Assembly (NCBI GenBank): GCA_964058845.1
Contig: CAXKVR010000001.1
Location: 372,001-436,000, forward strand
Origin: Carex sylvatica
Lineage: Eukaryota; Streptophyta; Magnoliopsida; Poales; Cyperaceae
Direction of reading: 5' to 3'
DNA length: 64,000 nucleotides
The position numbers and the translations under genes are program-made. Below are positions 1-11,575 of this stretch, piece by piece. Within the stretch, counting starts at the first letter, position 1, and the number at the start of each line of letters is the position of its first letter. The notes beneath the pieces are model-generated. The model did no database searches. It saw only the letters and a list, made by a program, of their open reading frames with translations, and was not told the origin of the DNA.

Positions 1-87
1 GCTCCTGTCCAAATTTCAGCCCGATCCGACGGACGGATCAAGAGTTGTGCCCCTTTTCGTGAAGCATGCGCAGGACCATATTGCATC

Positions 88-180
88 ATATACATACATA
101 TACATACATATACATACATATACATACATATACATATACATACATATACACATACATATACATATACATATATATATACA
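88..180. repeat. TATACA/TACATA microsatellite
   Basis: A run of alternating CATA/TACA units. Open frames on both strands here encode only Tyr-Ile-His-Thr repeats and are by-products of the repeat. The same phrase (CAGGACCATA) sits on both sides of the array, so the array may have grown within a short duplication. Confidence 0.9.
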
Positions 181-423
181 GGACCATAGTGTCTCAAAAA
201 TGCAGTTTAAGTTTTCGTTCAACGGTAGACGTTGAATCATCGATTTTCAAAGTGGCTTAATAAATAGTAAAAAAAATCAGAAAAATATAAAATTTGGTCT
301 CCAAGCACATTTCAATATAGAGATCACATCTAACGGTTCAGATCGACTTTTTGGATTTTAAAACTATAGATATGAGCGCGAATGAAAACATTCCATTTTA
401 ATTTACGAAGTAGCGTAGCCTTA

Positions 424-550
424 CTATATATATATATACATATATATATTATATATATATACATATATATATATATTATATTATATATACATATATTATA
501 TTATATATATACATATTAGATCTCTTAAAAAAAAAAAAAAAAAAAAAAAA
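424..550. repeat. AT microsatellite followed by an A tract
   Basis: ATATAC/ATAT units run to about 518, and an uninterrupted A tract covers about 527-550. Directly after it, 551-656 holds a G+C-richer stretch whose last part (GGGGTATCTTTAAAATT...) resembles the right ends of the MULE-like elements at 1012-1092 and 48960-49053. It is probably a fragment of the same family. Confidence 0.75.
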
Positions 551-793
551 GTGGACCGCCCGTGGGCCTGGCGGTCGGGGTAGTTTTGACAGAAAATCTA
601 ATGCGGGGGTATCTTTAAAATTATATTTTTTTTTTAGGATATTAATAAAAATGACCGTAAAAATTTTAACATATCTATTATGTTGAACATTTATATTATA
701 TATACTATACATATATTATATTATATTATATATACATAAAAAATAAACCGTGGATATTTTATTTATTCAAACCTTAATAGTGCAAAAAAAAAA

Positions 794-1011
794 AACCGTG
801 GAATAAATCCACGGTTTTGAATTTTTAATCAGAACCGTGGATTTATTCCACGGTTTTGAATTTTTAATCAGAACCGTGGATTTATTCCACGGTTTTGAAT
901 TTTTAATCAGAACCGTGGATTTATTCCACGGTTTTGAATTTTTAATCAGAACCGTGAATTTATTCCACGGTTCTGATTAAAAATTCAAAACCGTGGAATA
1001 AATCCACGGTT
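794..1011. repeat. 39-bp palindrome-containing tandem repeat with an inverted last unit
   Basis: Four direct 39-bp units begin at 794, 833, 872 and 911. Each holds a 23-bp near-palindrome (AACCGTGG...CCACGGTT) and an AT-rich linker (TTGAATTTTTAATCAG). A fifth palindrome at 950-972 is followed by one unit in inverted orientation (973-1011). The block could form one long hairpin or several small ones. It lies inside a MULE-like element whose right end is at 1092. Confidence 0.9.
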
Positions 1012-1092
1012 GGGGCATTTTTAAAATTCTGTTTTGACCTTGGTTATTTTTAATAATTTATTTTATTTTTTGGGTATTTTTAAAAATGTCGG
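1012..1092 (+). mobile_element. Right terminus of a MULE-like foldback element
   Basis: This stretch (GGCATTTTTAAAA, then GGTTATTTTTAATAA, then a T tract and GGGTATTTTTAAAAATGTCGG) matches in order and spacing the right end of the complete foldback element at 47716-49053. Its last bases, TGTCGG, are the reverse complement of that element's first bases, CCGACA. The matching left end was not found, so the copy is probably truncated on the left. Confidence 0.55.
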
Positions 1093-1625
1093 CCTGTCTT
1101 CGGCTACGCAGTCAGAGACAAAAAAAGCCTTGCTTCGCAAATTAGAGAGCAAAACAAAAGAAAATTCATGGCTTTCTCAATTTCACCTATATTTCACAGC
1201 CTATATGGAGGCTGATGCCCTTTAGGAAATCATCGCCTTCTCAATTTCAGGCTAATGCCCTTTAGAAAGGCCCTGAAATATCATGAAATAAAGGTGAAAT
1301 TCTATTAGTATTGCTCATGAATTAATAAACTCGTTGGATGTCAAACAGCTTATTATCATTTTGCAAATTCGGTAAATCGAAAAAGGAGAACAAAAATAGA
1401 TGCCTTTTTTGGAACAATAAATGCCATTCTTTTCAGGTCTTTCTTTAAAAATATAATTGATTTCCCTGGCTTGAGAAATCAGGCTGATGCACTTTACAAA
1501 AACTAGGTTTAGATGATATGTCTACTATCTCTGCTTCTCTTCCAATATTTAAATTCATATAGTTATTTTTTTATGTTCAATCTCCAAATGATGCTTTAAC
1601 TGATAAAGCATATGAAAGCTTGATG
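1093..1625. other. Intergenic, unrecognised
   Basis: No gene recognised. The phrase AGGCTGATGCCCTTTA (with small changes) occurs near 1210, 1250 and 1480, so this may be a decayed repeat. The 63-codon frame at 1034-1225 has no recognisable motif. Confidence 0.5.
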
Positions 1626-1633
1626 CTCTGGTG

Positions 1634-2422
1634 TAGGGGTGACAACGAGCTGTTAAAGAGCGAGCTAGGCCATACTCGTATTCGGCTTGTTGGTGTATCA
1701 AGCTGAGCGAGCGAGTTTGAATTTTAGGTCCCGAGCTAAAACTATTGCTCAAGACCGACTCGTGGCTTGTCCGAGCGAGCCGAGCTAGCTCGTTATTAGC
1801 TTGGCAGATTTATAAATTTGTATATTTTCTTTCCTGCTATATCTTAAATTTTCACAACACATCTTATCAATTATGGCTAAAATAAAATAATATTTATATG
1901 ACTAATTACTGAGAAATACTCTTAATTCTTGTAATTAAGCAAATCAACTACTATAAATTAAGTTTACAGCTAAATTCATAAATACAAATATATCAAAATT
2001 CTAAATTCATACAAACATATTCACAGAATAAATTCATGCATACCAAATCAAACAAATTCATACAAATTAACTTAATTACTTATAATTAATTTACACATAT
2101 TACATACAAAATTACCAATCAATTTAAACACAGTTCAAAGTGCACTTGCCATAACACTGGCTATAACATCAATCGACCATAATATCTCCAATTTGAAGTG
2201 AACGGATCCGATTAAACTATTAAACTATGTATATTAAATAGCTCGTTAACGACCGAGCTGGCTCGTGCCGAGCCAGGCCAAACTCAAACTCATTAATTCT
2301 AGCTCGAGTATGTAGCGAGCGAGCTAATTTTAACTCGATCCACTAACAAACGAGCTATTACCGATCGAGTCACGGGCGAATACCAAGCGGACCACGAGTC
2401 ACGAGCTTTTTTGTCAGTCCTA
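1634..2422. mobile_element. Non-autonomous hAT element, 789 bp
   Basis: The terminal inverted repeats are TAGGGGTGACAA on the left and TAGGACTGACAA on the right (reverse complement). They are flanked by an exact 8-bp target-site duplication CTCTGGTG (1626-1633 and 2423-2430), the TSD length of the hAT superfamily. The subterminal 150-200 bp at each end are rich in short GAGC/GCTCG motifs, while the middle is AT-rich and non-coding. No transposase frame is present. Confidence 0.92.
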
Positions 2423-2430
2423 CTCTGGTG

Positions 2431-3237
2431 AATAAGGATCTTACCATATGTTATAAGAAAAAATAGTTATAGGGGCTGGTTGTAATTTGTATTTGATAAG
2501 TTAATAAATTTGAATCCGATTAGCTATTTAAATGCAATTAGTGTCCTACTCTAACAGAAATTATGAATCCGCATTTGCATAGAGACGATCATGAACAACA
2601 TCCAAAATGGAGGTACATTTGGTTTCTAGAAGCAACAATGAAATTTTGTGGTAATGTTTATATATGTTACGTTTAACTAGTGTTGTACTGTTGTGAAACC
2701 ATATCGTGCTGTATTTCGGCATGCCATGTTAAGATGTTTCGGGAACACGTGTCATGCCTTGCTAACACACTGAAAGTTTGAGACGTGCCGTGTCGTACTT
2801 TGCAACATAGTATTGGAGATGAAAATGATATATTTCTCCCGGCACAACATGGCCTGGTAAGACATGTTTCAGCATGTCGTGCCGGAATTGAGACGTTCCG
2901 TGCTTGAAACTCTTTGGAAATGAACGGACAGCTAGATCTGCATCGACGGCCCAGAAACATTTCAACAATACCTTGATACGCGGACTTCGATCTGGGCCAC
3001 TCATAGCATCACACGTGACATATTCTCCTTGATTTGTTTTCAAAGTCAAAAATAAAAAATGTATAGGAAAGGCTGCAACGTTAGTCCCACGTGGGTATAT
3101 CTTACTTCATCCCAGATGCAGTTTAACTGAGAAAAAACCTTGAGATTTATGTTCCTTTTACCAGATATTTTATCCCAGATCCCAAATTTTACTTCATCCC
3201 AGGTCTCCAATAACTAAATATTTGAGATCGCATGCTC
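2431..3237. other. Intergenic with a probable degenerate MITE
   Basis: No gene seen. The part at about 2690-2930 is full of CGTGC/GCACG words in both orientations (CGTGCCGTGTCGT, GCATGTCGTGCCGG), as in decayed hAT-type elements, but I could not find paired ends or a target duplication. The minus-strand frames of 95 codons here are products of these repeats. Confidence 0.45.
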
Positions 3238-3405
3238 TAAGATATCTCAAACTTTGAGCTGCTTTATAGAAAATCCCAACCGTTCAAGCACATTCTTCAC
3301 GAATCTGAAAGCACAAATAATACTGCCCTAGCGTTATCCCCTACTGAGTGCCGTAAAACTCAAGACCCCAAATATTGAGATATCTCAGATATTACACAGA
3401 TGCGA
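3238..3405. mobile_element. GAGATATCTC-ended MITE, copy next to the palindromic element
   Basis: The ends carry AAGATATCTCAAACTTTG on the left and ATTGAGATATCTCAG on the right. The interior (AAAATCCCAACCGTTCAAGC, TTCACGAATCTGAAAGCAC) matches the MITEs at 47054-47230 and 54487-54661. It abuts the left edge of the palindromic element at 3406, exactly as copy 54487-54661 abuts the inverted copy of that element. No clear target duplication is left here. Confidence 0.75.
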
Positions 3406-4720
3406 TTTGGGAGTTTTAGCGGGAAGATTTGAATTTGGACGAGCCGCTGAATTTAGTCTGAATTTTATTTAAAAAATTTGAAAGATTTACATGGCTGTAA
3501 CAATTTTGTTTTATTTTGAAAAATGTTATGAAAGTAATACAAAATAAAATTAGACAGCAAATCCTTTGAAAAAATAAAAAATAAAATTCAAACTTTTTGC
3601 ATTTCTTTTACATTTTGCATTTTTTTCTTATTAAAAAAATAAGTTTCTCGGACATTTTTTTACAACAATACATATGAAAAAATTAAACAAATATATATAT
3701 TTTTCTTACATTTTATATGATAAAATAATACTTATCAATATCATTTTCATAGACTTTCATCATTATATGTTCTTTGAAATTTAGAAAACTTTTTCGAACC
3801 GTTCGTTTACATGTGGAAAATCAGTCGATCTGCAACATAATCATTTCAAATCTGATCTAAAATGATCAATATACAACGTTGAACGTAACCAACATAAAAT
3901 TTCAAAAATTATATTATGTATGACGTTTGATCCAACACGAAGTGTTTATGACCATACGATGCTTCAATTTTCGATCAACTAGATGGATGGATAAAAGAAA
4001 ACAAAAAAATTTCAAACTTAGGTGGAAGATAATATATGCAGTGCTTTTTGATTTCAACAGTCTTGATCGAACCACGGACGATATATTTTCCTTCATTAAC
4101 TCACAAGGCAAGAGTTTATGCTCCATGAAACATAAACTCTTGTTTTGTGAGTTAATGAAAGCAAACAAAAATGCGTCGTTCGTGATTCGATAGGGACCAT
4201 TTAAATCAAATAGCACTACATATATTTTCTTCCAACAAATTTTGATGAAGTTTTATTTTCATTTACCTATCCATCAAGTTGACGAAATATCATAAAATCA
4301 AATAGTTATGAACACTTCTCGTTGGATCGAAGTTCGGACACAACCAAGCTTCAGAACTACTATGCTGGTTAGGTACTATGTTTTCTCTTGATCATTTCAA
4401 AAAAAATTTGAAATCATTTCATTGCAGATCGACTGTTGATCGCTCGTGCAAAAATAAACAGTGCTGAAATATTTACACACATTGGAGGAGCTAATAATAA
4501 TTAAATTATATAAATTTAACAATTATAACTGTGATTTTGTCATATAATAATGCAAACAGTTTGAAATATATTTTTAAATTTTTTTTCCAAATTATTTGCC
4601 TTTTAATTTTATTTTTTACAACTTTGATAATATTTTTCAAAACAAAATAAAATTGTTGTACATGACTAAACCATTTAAATTATATTTGACAATTATTTGA
4701 AATTTTCATAATTTTTTGCG
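3406..4720 (+). mobile_element. Long palindromic (foldback-like) element, copy 1
   Basis: The sequence folds on itself about a centre near 4128. Around the centre, CATTAACTCACAAGGCAAGAG pairs with CTCTTGTTTTGTGAGTTAATG, and further out the arms continue to pair (3470-3560 with 4590-4690). A second copy lies in inverted orientation at 53150-54475. It has no transposase. Frames of 88-100 codons on both strands at 3914-4216 mirror each other because of the palindrome and are not genes. Confidence 0.8.
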
Positions 4721-5519
4721 AAATTGTCTTAAATCTTACATATCTAACAAAATATACACTGCAGTGGACCGTGATTGGAGTGTGGATATTGAGCGAAGTA
4801 AAATAATTTCAAATTTAATATTTCATTTCACTAAAAATAGTAAAAATATGTCATATTTCTAGAAGTAAAACATAGAAGTGTTATTCCTTATTAAAAATTT
4901 ACTCCTTTAATTTATTCTTCTCATAAGCAATATTGTGATTGGGTCAGATAAGCAAACTATAACGAACTATTTTATTTAAATTCGACGATTACTGATGACA
5001 TATAAATAAGAGGCTATTTCCAAATTTTAACAATTTTATTGAAATAGAATCAAGATCGATATTCGAATTTGAGAAATTTATTTAAAATTTTTGAAAATTT
5101 TATTCGTATATAACACAATTTATTTGATATTCAATATTTAAATTCAACGATTGCCGTCAGCTTAAAAAAAAAAAAAGATGCTTGGATTCATTTTTTTTTT
5201 TATGTTCCTATTTATTGGCATCAAACAATTAAATACATATTTCTGGTTTTCAGCAATATGCAATTTTATAAAGTTAATTTTTATTTAATTTTTAGAATCT
5301 TCAACCATAAACAAAGTTCATTAATTTGTCATTAAATGGTGCATTACCATTCAACCATAAATGATTTCTTATTGTCTTATGTATAAATATATCTTATATA
5401 ATAAAACGAGATGATTTCACCATTTGCGTTGGACCAGATATGCTGTCTCAATTGAGTTAAATGTCATTGGAGAAAAAAGAAATAAACATAATTTTTTTGT
5501 TAAAAAAATAACACAAAAA
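4721..5519. other. AT-rich intergenic
   Basis: Nothing recognisable beyond A and T tracts. No codon-biased frame and no paired repeat ends were seen. Confidence 0.5.
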
Positions 5520-6270
5520 ATAAGGGCTCTTGCCTCTTGGCCCATTTAAGTAAACCCGGTCTCACCTCTAAGGCAAGAAATACCGTTATTTTTGTTTATT
5601 TAAGATTGTACTAATTAAAAATCTTATTCATACTTTAATGAAGTCAAGGTTCATTGTGTAGTCCTCTTCTGTGATCTAACTAACACTATTTATCACAACT
5701 TTCAAATAATTTTACAAGGTCATCTATACATACTTTTTATTTATAGATCACTTTCATGTTGTTTCAATATTGTTGTGTGGAATAATAAATTTTTTTAAAT
5801 CATCTCTAATAAGTAATGCACTATTTTATATTTATGGTGATCATGGTCGTAAAGTTCTTAAGATTTGAGGTTTTGGAGAAAACAAATTAAGGTGCGTAGA
5901 GCTTTAACGAATTGCATAAGTTTAGTTATCATCTAACCAACATGCTTAAATATTGAAGCACTCATAACATTTTTTATTATAAGTATGTTACATAAGTAAA
6001 TATTCAAATTTTATCAAATGAAAAGTAGAAATAATTTATATAATTTTTATTGGCAAATGCACAAGTTAATTCGAACGAGAGCATCCGAATAGAGGCTAAT
6101 ACATGAATTGTTGTCCTGTTTATACTTTCCGGGTTATGATTCTTAATTGATTACAAAATATGATCAAATTAATTATAGCTTTTTATCTTTGAAATTAGCT
6201 GTGTTATTCTGGTTGTATAATTCGGATGTCAATGTCTTAATTTGCATCTTTGTCCCTCAGTTCCTCTTTT
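5520..6270 (+). repeat. Segmental repeat, copy R1 (degenerate)
   Basis: The order of phrases GGGCTCTTG...GGCCCATTTA, TTTAAGATTGTACTAATTAA, GTGATCTAACTAACACTATT, AGATTTGAGGTTTTGGAGAA and AACATGCTTAAATATT..GAGCACT matches copies starting at 11750 and 15231. This is the most diverged copy. No CAF1-like exon was found downstream. Confidence 0.65.
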
Positions 6271-8866
6271 TTTCATAAAGCGTTCAGCTATGTCTTGATG
6301 GGAAAAAATTGTATGCAGCTTTATCGAAAAAAGATCAGTGTTTATTACTTATTTTTCAATAATATATTTAATTATTTAATTGGAACCTCCGTTATTTCTT
6401 ATTGTATTTTCTTCAAATATATTAATTTTATGTTTACTTGCAAAATATAATTAAAATTATTTACTATCAATACGAATTTTCTGGTACAACTCTACAAATT
6501 TATAATGGATATCAAATCACTTGTAAGGGAACCAGTTCGCTGAATTTTCTGATACATACTGACGTAGTTTTCTGATTTAGATGATGTTGGTGGTACTGGT
6601 ATCAAATGAAGGACCATATAGGTTAATATGGTAGCATTATATTTTTTTCTAATTATAAATCTCGGGTTTAGTACAGTGGTGCGAACTCCATCTCTTTACA
6701 TAGAAACAAATGATTTATATAAAAGATGTTATTTTAGATATTTTTATAAACTGCTTAAGATATTTTTTAAGATGTTTTTTTACTGCATTATTTATATTTG
6801 TTACTTGTTAAATACTTTATTTAATAAAAAGTTGTAATAGTCAGATTTATGTTACTGAATTTAATTTTTTTATTAAGATATCAATTTAATTTATTCAGTT
6901 ATTTTTAGTTATATCAAAACAGAAAAACTTAAGACTACCAATATTATTACCCATGATAAGGTATCATGGAATTTTAAATCATTATTATTATCTGTGTGCT
7001 AGTTCTCATAATGTCGTATTAATTGTGCCGTGGGATTTACGAATTCTGCAGTGGGATTTAGAATTCTAGATTTATTAATTGTAATGTTGTGGTTAAGCAG
7101 TCAAATTTTGTTGCACACAAATTTATCACCAATTATGAATTATAAATGTGGTGAGATGTTCTGAATTCTAAATTTTGTCTTTTTGGTATCAACGTATCAT
7201 GCAATTGGGGTTACACCACTTTTATATGTTTTATTTAGAATCTTGCAATCACCCAACTGATAAGTCTTAATTGAGCTATTAACACAAATGAATTCAAATA
7301 TGGATGACATTATTTTAGTGACCAAATTGGAAAGACCTTCGATTAAATTTGACAACACGATAAAGATGCATGTTTTAAATTTGAACATACCAACTATATG
7401 AAGATAATAAATATATGTTTACACAACATATTCATGACTATCAATAGACAAATTGTGTGAACAGCCAATAATTATATATGCACATGCAAACAAACAAGCT
7501 ATATCATTTTCTTAGGTTCTCGTGAAATACTACTTTTGAGAGACTTATTTGATTGGTCAAATTTATGATATGATAATTAGCATTGTCATTGTTCTACTTA
7601 AAATTTAGAAAGGTATTATTTTTAGATGATATTGGAGCAAATTAAAATTATTATATACATCTTAATCTGAGGCAGAGAATGCAAAATGGAAAAAATTGGA
7701 GCATATTAAGGTAAATTTATTTTCTCCAAATTTTGAAAATTTTGTTATGTTTTTGTTCAAATTAAAAAAAAAATCAGATCTAATTAATTTTTTTATTTGA
7801 TTTTGTTTTAGAGAGAATTCTTGGTTCCTGCTGAACTAATTAATTGTCATGTTAAATTATTTTCTTCGGTTAATTTATTTCTTAGTGACAAAGCACTTTT
7901 AAATTTGTGGTCTCTCGTTTCAAATTATATGTGACCAGATAAAGTACATGAAAATTTTTTGTAACTAATGAATATTTTATTTGTGTAATGTAATTGTAAA
8001 TGTTGTTTATATTGGTATGTGTTGTGTATAATTTCAAAGTTTTTTTTTTAATGTGTTTTTGGTATATTGGTAAATGTAGAGTGTTTTTTCTTTATTTTCA
8101 GATCTAATTTGAGCATATTTTTCTAAATTAAAAAAATATATAAGAGTTGACTTATTTTTCTTATTTTAGGTTAAAATTGGCAATACTCAAGGTACGAAAC
8201 TAGGAAATCTTGATAGAAGAGTTGAAAGTTAAAAATTTACACTATGTGGTGGTTGGAATTTGAACTCAAATTTTTACAACCACAAAATAAAACTCTAATC
8301 ACTATGCTACAAGTAACATTCGAGATTTTATGAAGAGGCTGAACTATACAAAAAGCTTTAAGATTATAGTACTAACTACAGTTATGCAAATTTCTTCAAA
8401 CAGAGAAGTTACTTTAATTCAACTAATTTAAACTTTTTTGTAACTAAAGATAAGAGGTTATATTTGCATAAAATTTATAAAGTGTTGTAGTTTCATGTTC
8501 AATATGATATATCAAAATTTGTTGTTAACATGTTATTAAATTGGTTGCAAATTCAATAATCAATGTAATAATTCAAATCTGTTGTTATTAAAAGAGAATC
8601 CAATCATCGAAATAAACCTGGGGCTAGAAGAAAGTTCAAACAAAAACAAAAGATATGAATTGCAGAATTGAACTAAAGATTCAATGAAGTGACTCCAGAA
8701 TATCAAAATCATCTACATAAATTCACTGTCGTTTTTTAATTACATGAAAAAAATCCTCATGCAAATGGATTCAGAGTGAACATTTAAAGATTGAACATAT
8801 GGCAAAACACGTGAGTTCAAGCCAGCGTTGATTGCAAGGAGAAGATAAATGTCATTAATTCTTCTC
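6271..8866. other. AT-rich intergenic
   Basis: No gene recognised over 2.6 kb. Short frames (66, 69 and 63 codons) encode Phe/Tyr/Ile-rich peptides typical of random AT-rich DNA. A short stretch at about 8235-8330 resembles the tail of a dispersed repeat, but no ends could be fixed. Confidence 0.5.
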
Positions 8867-10850
8867 TCAAGAAATAGAAGCTTCCCCAGAATTTGGCACT
8901 TCAATCAGACTCATTGCTGGTCGGTAGCGCGCGACACCCCCAAATTGTTGAAGAATATACTTCTCAGAAACTACCTTCAATTTACTACCTGGCGCAGCAC
9001 AATGAGCTTTCACCAGTACTCATGTATATTTTCTACACATACAAAACAAACAAATAAATAAGTGAAGGAATTTAAAAACGTACACAAATACTACGTACAC
9101 CAAAAAAAAATATTGGAATTGTGATAGAACACTTACAGTAGGTGGGGCTCGGAGAACGAGGTATGGCGCTCAAGGGAACTTGTCCATAGAGGGGACTTCC
9201 CTAGAGTGCAACGAGCTGTATATACAGCTGAAGCCGCCACCATGGAGGGGCAGTACTTGATCAGGTCATACTGCATCAACCCCAACTCAGCAAGGAAGTA
9301 AATCATGTGCTCCAACTGTCAAATTAAAACAACATTTTCAGAATCCAAATAATGAGGAGGTTGACTTGCAACTCTGAAACAAAAGAATGAGGAGATTGAT
9401 GGCATGCAATACCTCCTGGTCAGCTTTGGCTATCTTCACAAACCGGACCAAGAACATGTAGGTTGTCGGTATGGTTAGGTACCAGTCAAGCTTGTTTAAG
9501 ATCATCTTTTCCATCCCCAGAATATCCTCTCTTGTGTACTGATTGAATGCAACATCCATTAAACCAGTCACCTGCAGGAACACAATGCCATAGTTCAAAA
9601 TTGGCAAATTCGTTCAGCAATAATTTTGAGAATTGGAAAGAAAGGGCATATATTGTTGCATACCTGAGGAGTCTTGAGTTCTTCGTACTTGCAAGAAATT
9701 AACAAAGAACACATGCCAACAAGCTGCAATCTTTTACGTCAACTAGAGAGAGGTACCGGTCGATTATGTAGATTGTCAGATATAGAGTCTCTGGTAGCAT
9801 ATTATATCTGAAGTGCATATCTATTATCCAGTCAACCAGAATTGCTCTCAATTTTGGGTTGATGTGCAACTGCTTTTCCATGTAGTCAATTGGCCTAACA
9901 ACATGCTGTTTGAACATATAAAGAAATGAACAACAGTTTACTAACTTGTTAGAAAGTACTGTACTGGTATATTTCATAAATTGAAAAAGATAATACCTGT
10001 TGTTGCTTGTAAAAAGTATACAAGTCCTGAACATACTCCACGACAGCTAGGTGATTAAATACATCTGGTAAATCTATTTTGTCAATTTCTGGATTTGATT
10101 TCTCACTGATACCTCTGGCTACCTCAATAAACACAATATACTCTGTCATTACTAATCTTTATATATGGAAACTGAAACAAAGGTGAGGGAATTAATGGTA
10201 ATTGAAAAGCACTTTGCTATGGGCTGAGAGAACAGAAGTGAGTGAATCGTCTTGTCTCATCTTAGGCCTTGAAACAGATATAGACATTTGTTTTGTTCCG
10301 TTGTCAAAATGAGAGTCCAAATTAATTTTCCCATTTTGTTCGGGGACCAGCTTAACTGGCTTCTTTGTGGCAGGTTGCAGTGCTGCTTGTATGTCAGATG
10401 GAAACATCGCTGGCATCTGAAGAAATATTAAATAAAAAAATGTTAGATAGATTATATTGCATGGTTAATTTTGTGCTTGGCTTTATTCTGGTTAAACTTA
10501 ACAAAGTTTGAGAATCTGAAATCAGGATAATTAATCTAACTGAACAAATTACAAAAGAAAATTAATTCTGACATAGAACAGGATTAGATACTTTGTTGGA
10601 AGCAGCCACGTCTTGGGTTTCCGTAATAGTTGTGAAGGTTCTTCTACCAAAACGTCTGCTTGAAACAGAATAGGAGAATACAATAAAAGATTATAACTTG
10701 TATATTTTCAATGAAATTCAATGAAATTCAATGATCAAAATGATCTCAGGGGTTAAATTAACCTTGTTATGGGGGAGTTAACGTTTTCAATGTTGTTCAA
10801 GGCAATACGGCTTTGGACATCCCCGTTATGATATTGAAGCATATCACACC
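8867..10850 (-). pseudogene. B-type (mitotic) cyclin, frameshifted and truncated
   Basis: B-type cyclins bind and activate CDK1-type kinases for mitotic entry and are destroyed by the APC/C. Seven exons are seen on the minus strand: 10850-10763, ~10656-10590, 10416-10213, 10122-9997, 9905-9664, 9571-9413 and ~9315-9128, then a last exon 9032-8867. The first contains a destruction box, RIALNNIEN (RxxLxxIxN). Cyclin-box hallmarks follow: LAVVEYVQDLYTFYK, LRAILVDWIIDMHF, ETLYLTIYIIDRYLS, LQLVGMCSLLISCKYEE, YTREDILGMEKMILNKLDWYL. Two breaks are visible. After DRYLS, only 17 bases separate the LS and LQL codons where the family usually has about 24, so the frame shifts. In the last exon the frame matching the family C-terminus contains TGA. 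All other splice phases agree, so it decayed recently or is partly a sequence error. The CDS start is uncertain; ATG at 10842 is the first certain one. Confidence 0.85.
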
Positions 10851-11500
10851 CTAAAATTTGAAAAACAAAAAGAGTTGGTTATACAAAAACTGTTACTAGT
10901 TACCTTTTTTTCTTGACAAAAAATACTGAGTTCTTCATGTTTCCCATTTCTCTGTGTTTCTTTTGTAAATGAAAGAAATACATGGTGACATGCATACACC
11001 ACCTTTTTTCATAAAAGAAGAGAAGGAGAATTAGGGCCAAATCAAATAATAGCTCAAGAACAAATCGAGCACTATCCGTAAGTCAAAATCAATTAGAAAT
11101 CCACGAAACCAAAGAAAACACAAAGACCATCCTAAACTCAGCCAATCAATGGATGATATTAATCTAAACCGTAGCAATTTCTAGAAAAATGAATTTTTTG
11201 GAGAGAAATGATAGATATCCTCCGTGCTGTTGCAAGAATATACTTTGATTTGTGATTGCAATGGAATCTATTTCCTTATCTTTTCTCTTAGAAAGACCAT
11301 TGAAAGAAAAATGTCCTGAAGGGGCCAGAGCCCCAGCTTCTCCTCCCCTTGTCTCTTTACATTCGCAGCCATTGTTGGATTACAAGAGAAAGAAATGGAG
11401 GTCTTGATTTGTTTTTTCTCTCGCCTTTCTCTCTAGTTCTCTACCTAAACATCGGAAAGAAATGTTCTCTCCTGAATATTTTCTTTCCCTGTGAATGGAA
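10851..11500 (-). other. Leader and first intron of the cyclin locus
   Basis: A pyrimidine/purine-rich stretch at about 11290-11480 looks like a transcribed leader on the minus strand, ahead of the TATA motif at 11509-11517. It holds an ATG with a 34-codon frame (near 11370), but I found no splice from it that joins in frame to the destruction-box exon, so whether it is coding is open. The rest is AT-rich intron. Confidence 0.4.
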
Positions 11501-11504
11501 TGTT

Positions 11505-11575
11505 ACGAATATATAAGGGGTTTAGCGGAGTCTTAAACGGTCTAGATTCCAGAGGCACCGATTGGACGGCTGATA
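11505..11575 (-). promoter_or_regulatory. Candidate cyclin promoter: TATA motif, AACGG core, CCAAT
   Basis: Read on the minus strand, CTTATATATTC (about 11507-11517) sits where a TATA box would be for a start near 11480. Upstream are an AACGG core (TTAAACGGTC at 11533-11542 on the plus strand) and CCAATCGG (about 11557-11564). Plant B-type cyclin promoters are driven by MYB3R factors through MSA elements with an AACGG core in either orientation. Only one such core is seen and its flanks fit the MSA consensus only in part. Confidence 0.4.

Noticed and set aside
794..1011. CRISPR-like regularly spaced repeats
   Set aside because: The linkers are identical rather than unique, the last unit is inverted, and the context is a plant transposon.
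3914..4216. Paired 88- and 100-codon frames on opposite strands
   Set aside because: They mirror each other because the DNA is a palindrome; no family match.
8235..8335. Possible SINE or tRNA-derived segment
   Set aside because: No A/B box pair in tRNA spacing and no terminal tail with target duplication could be shown.
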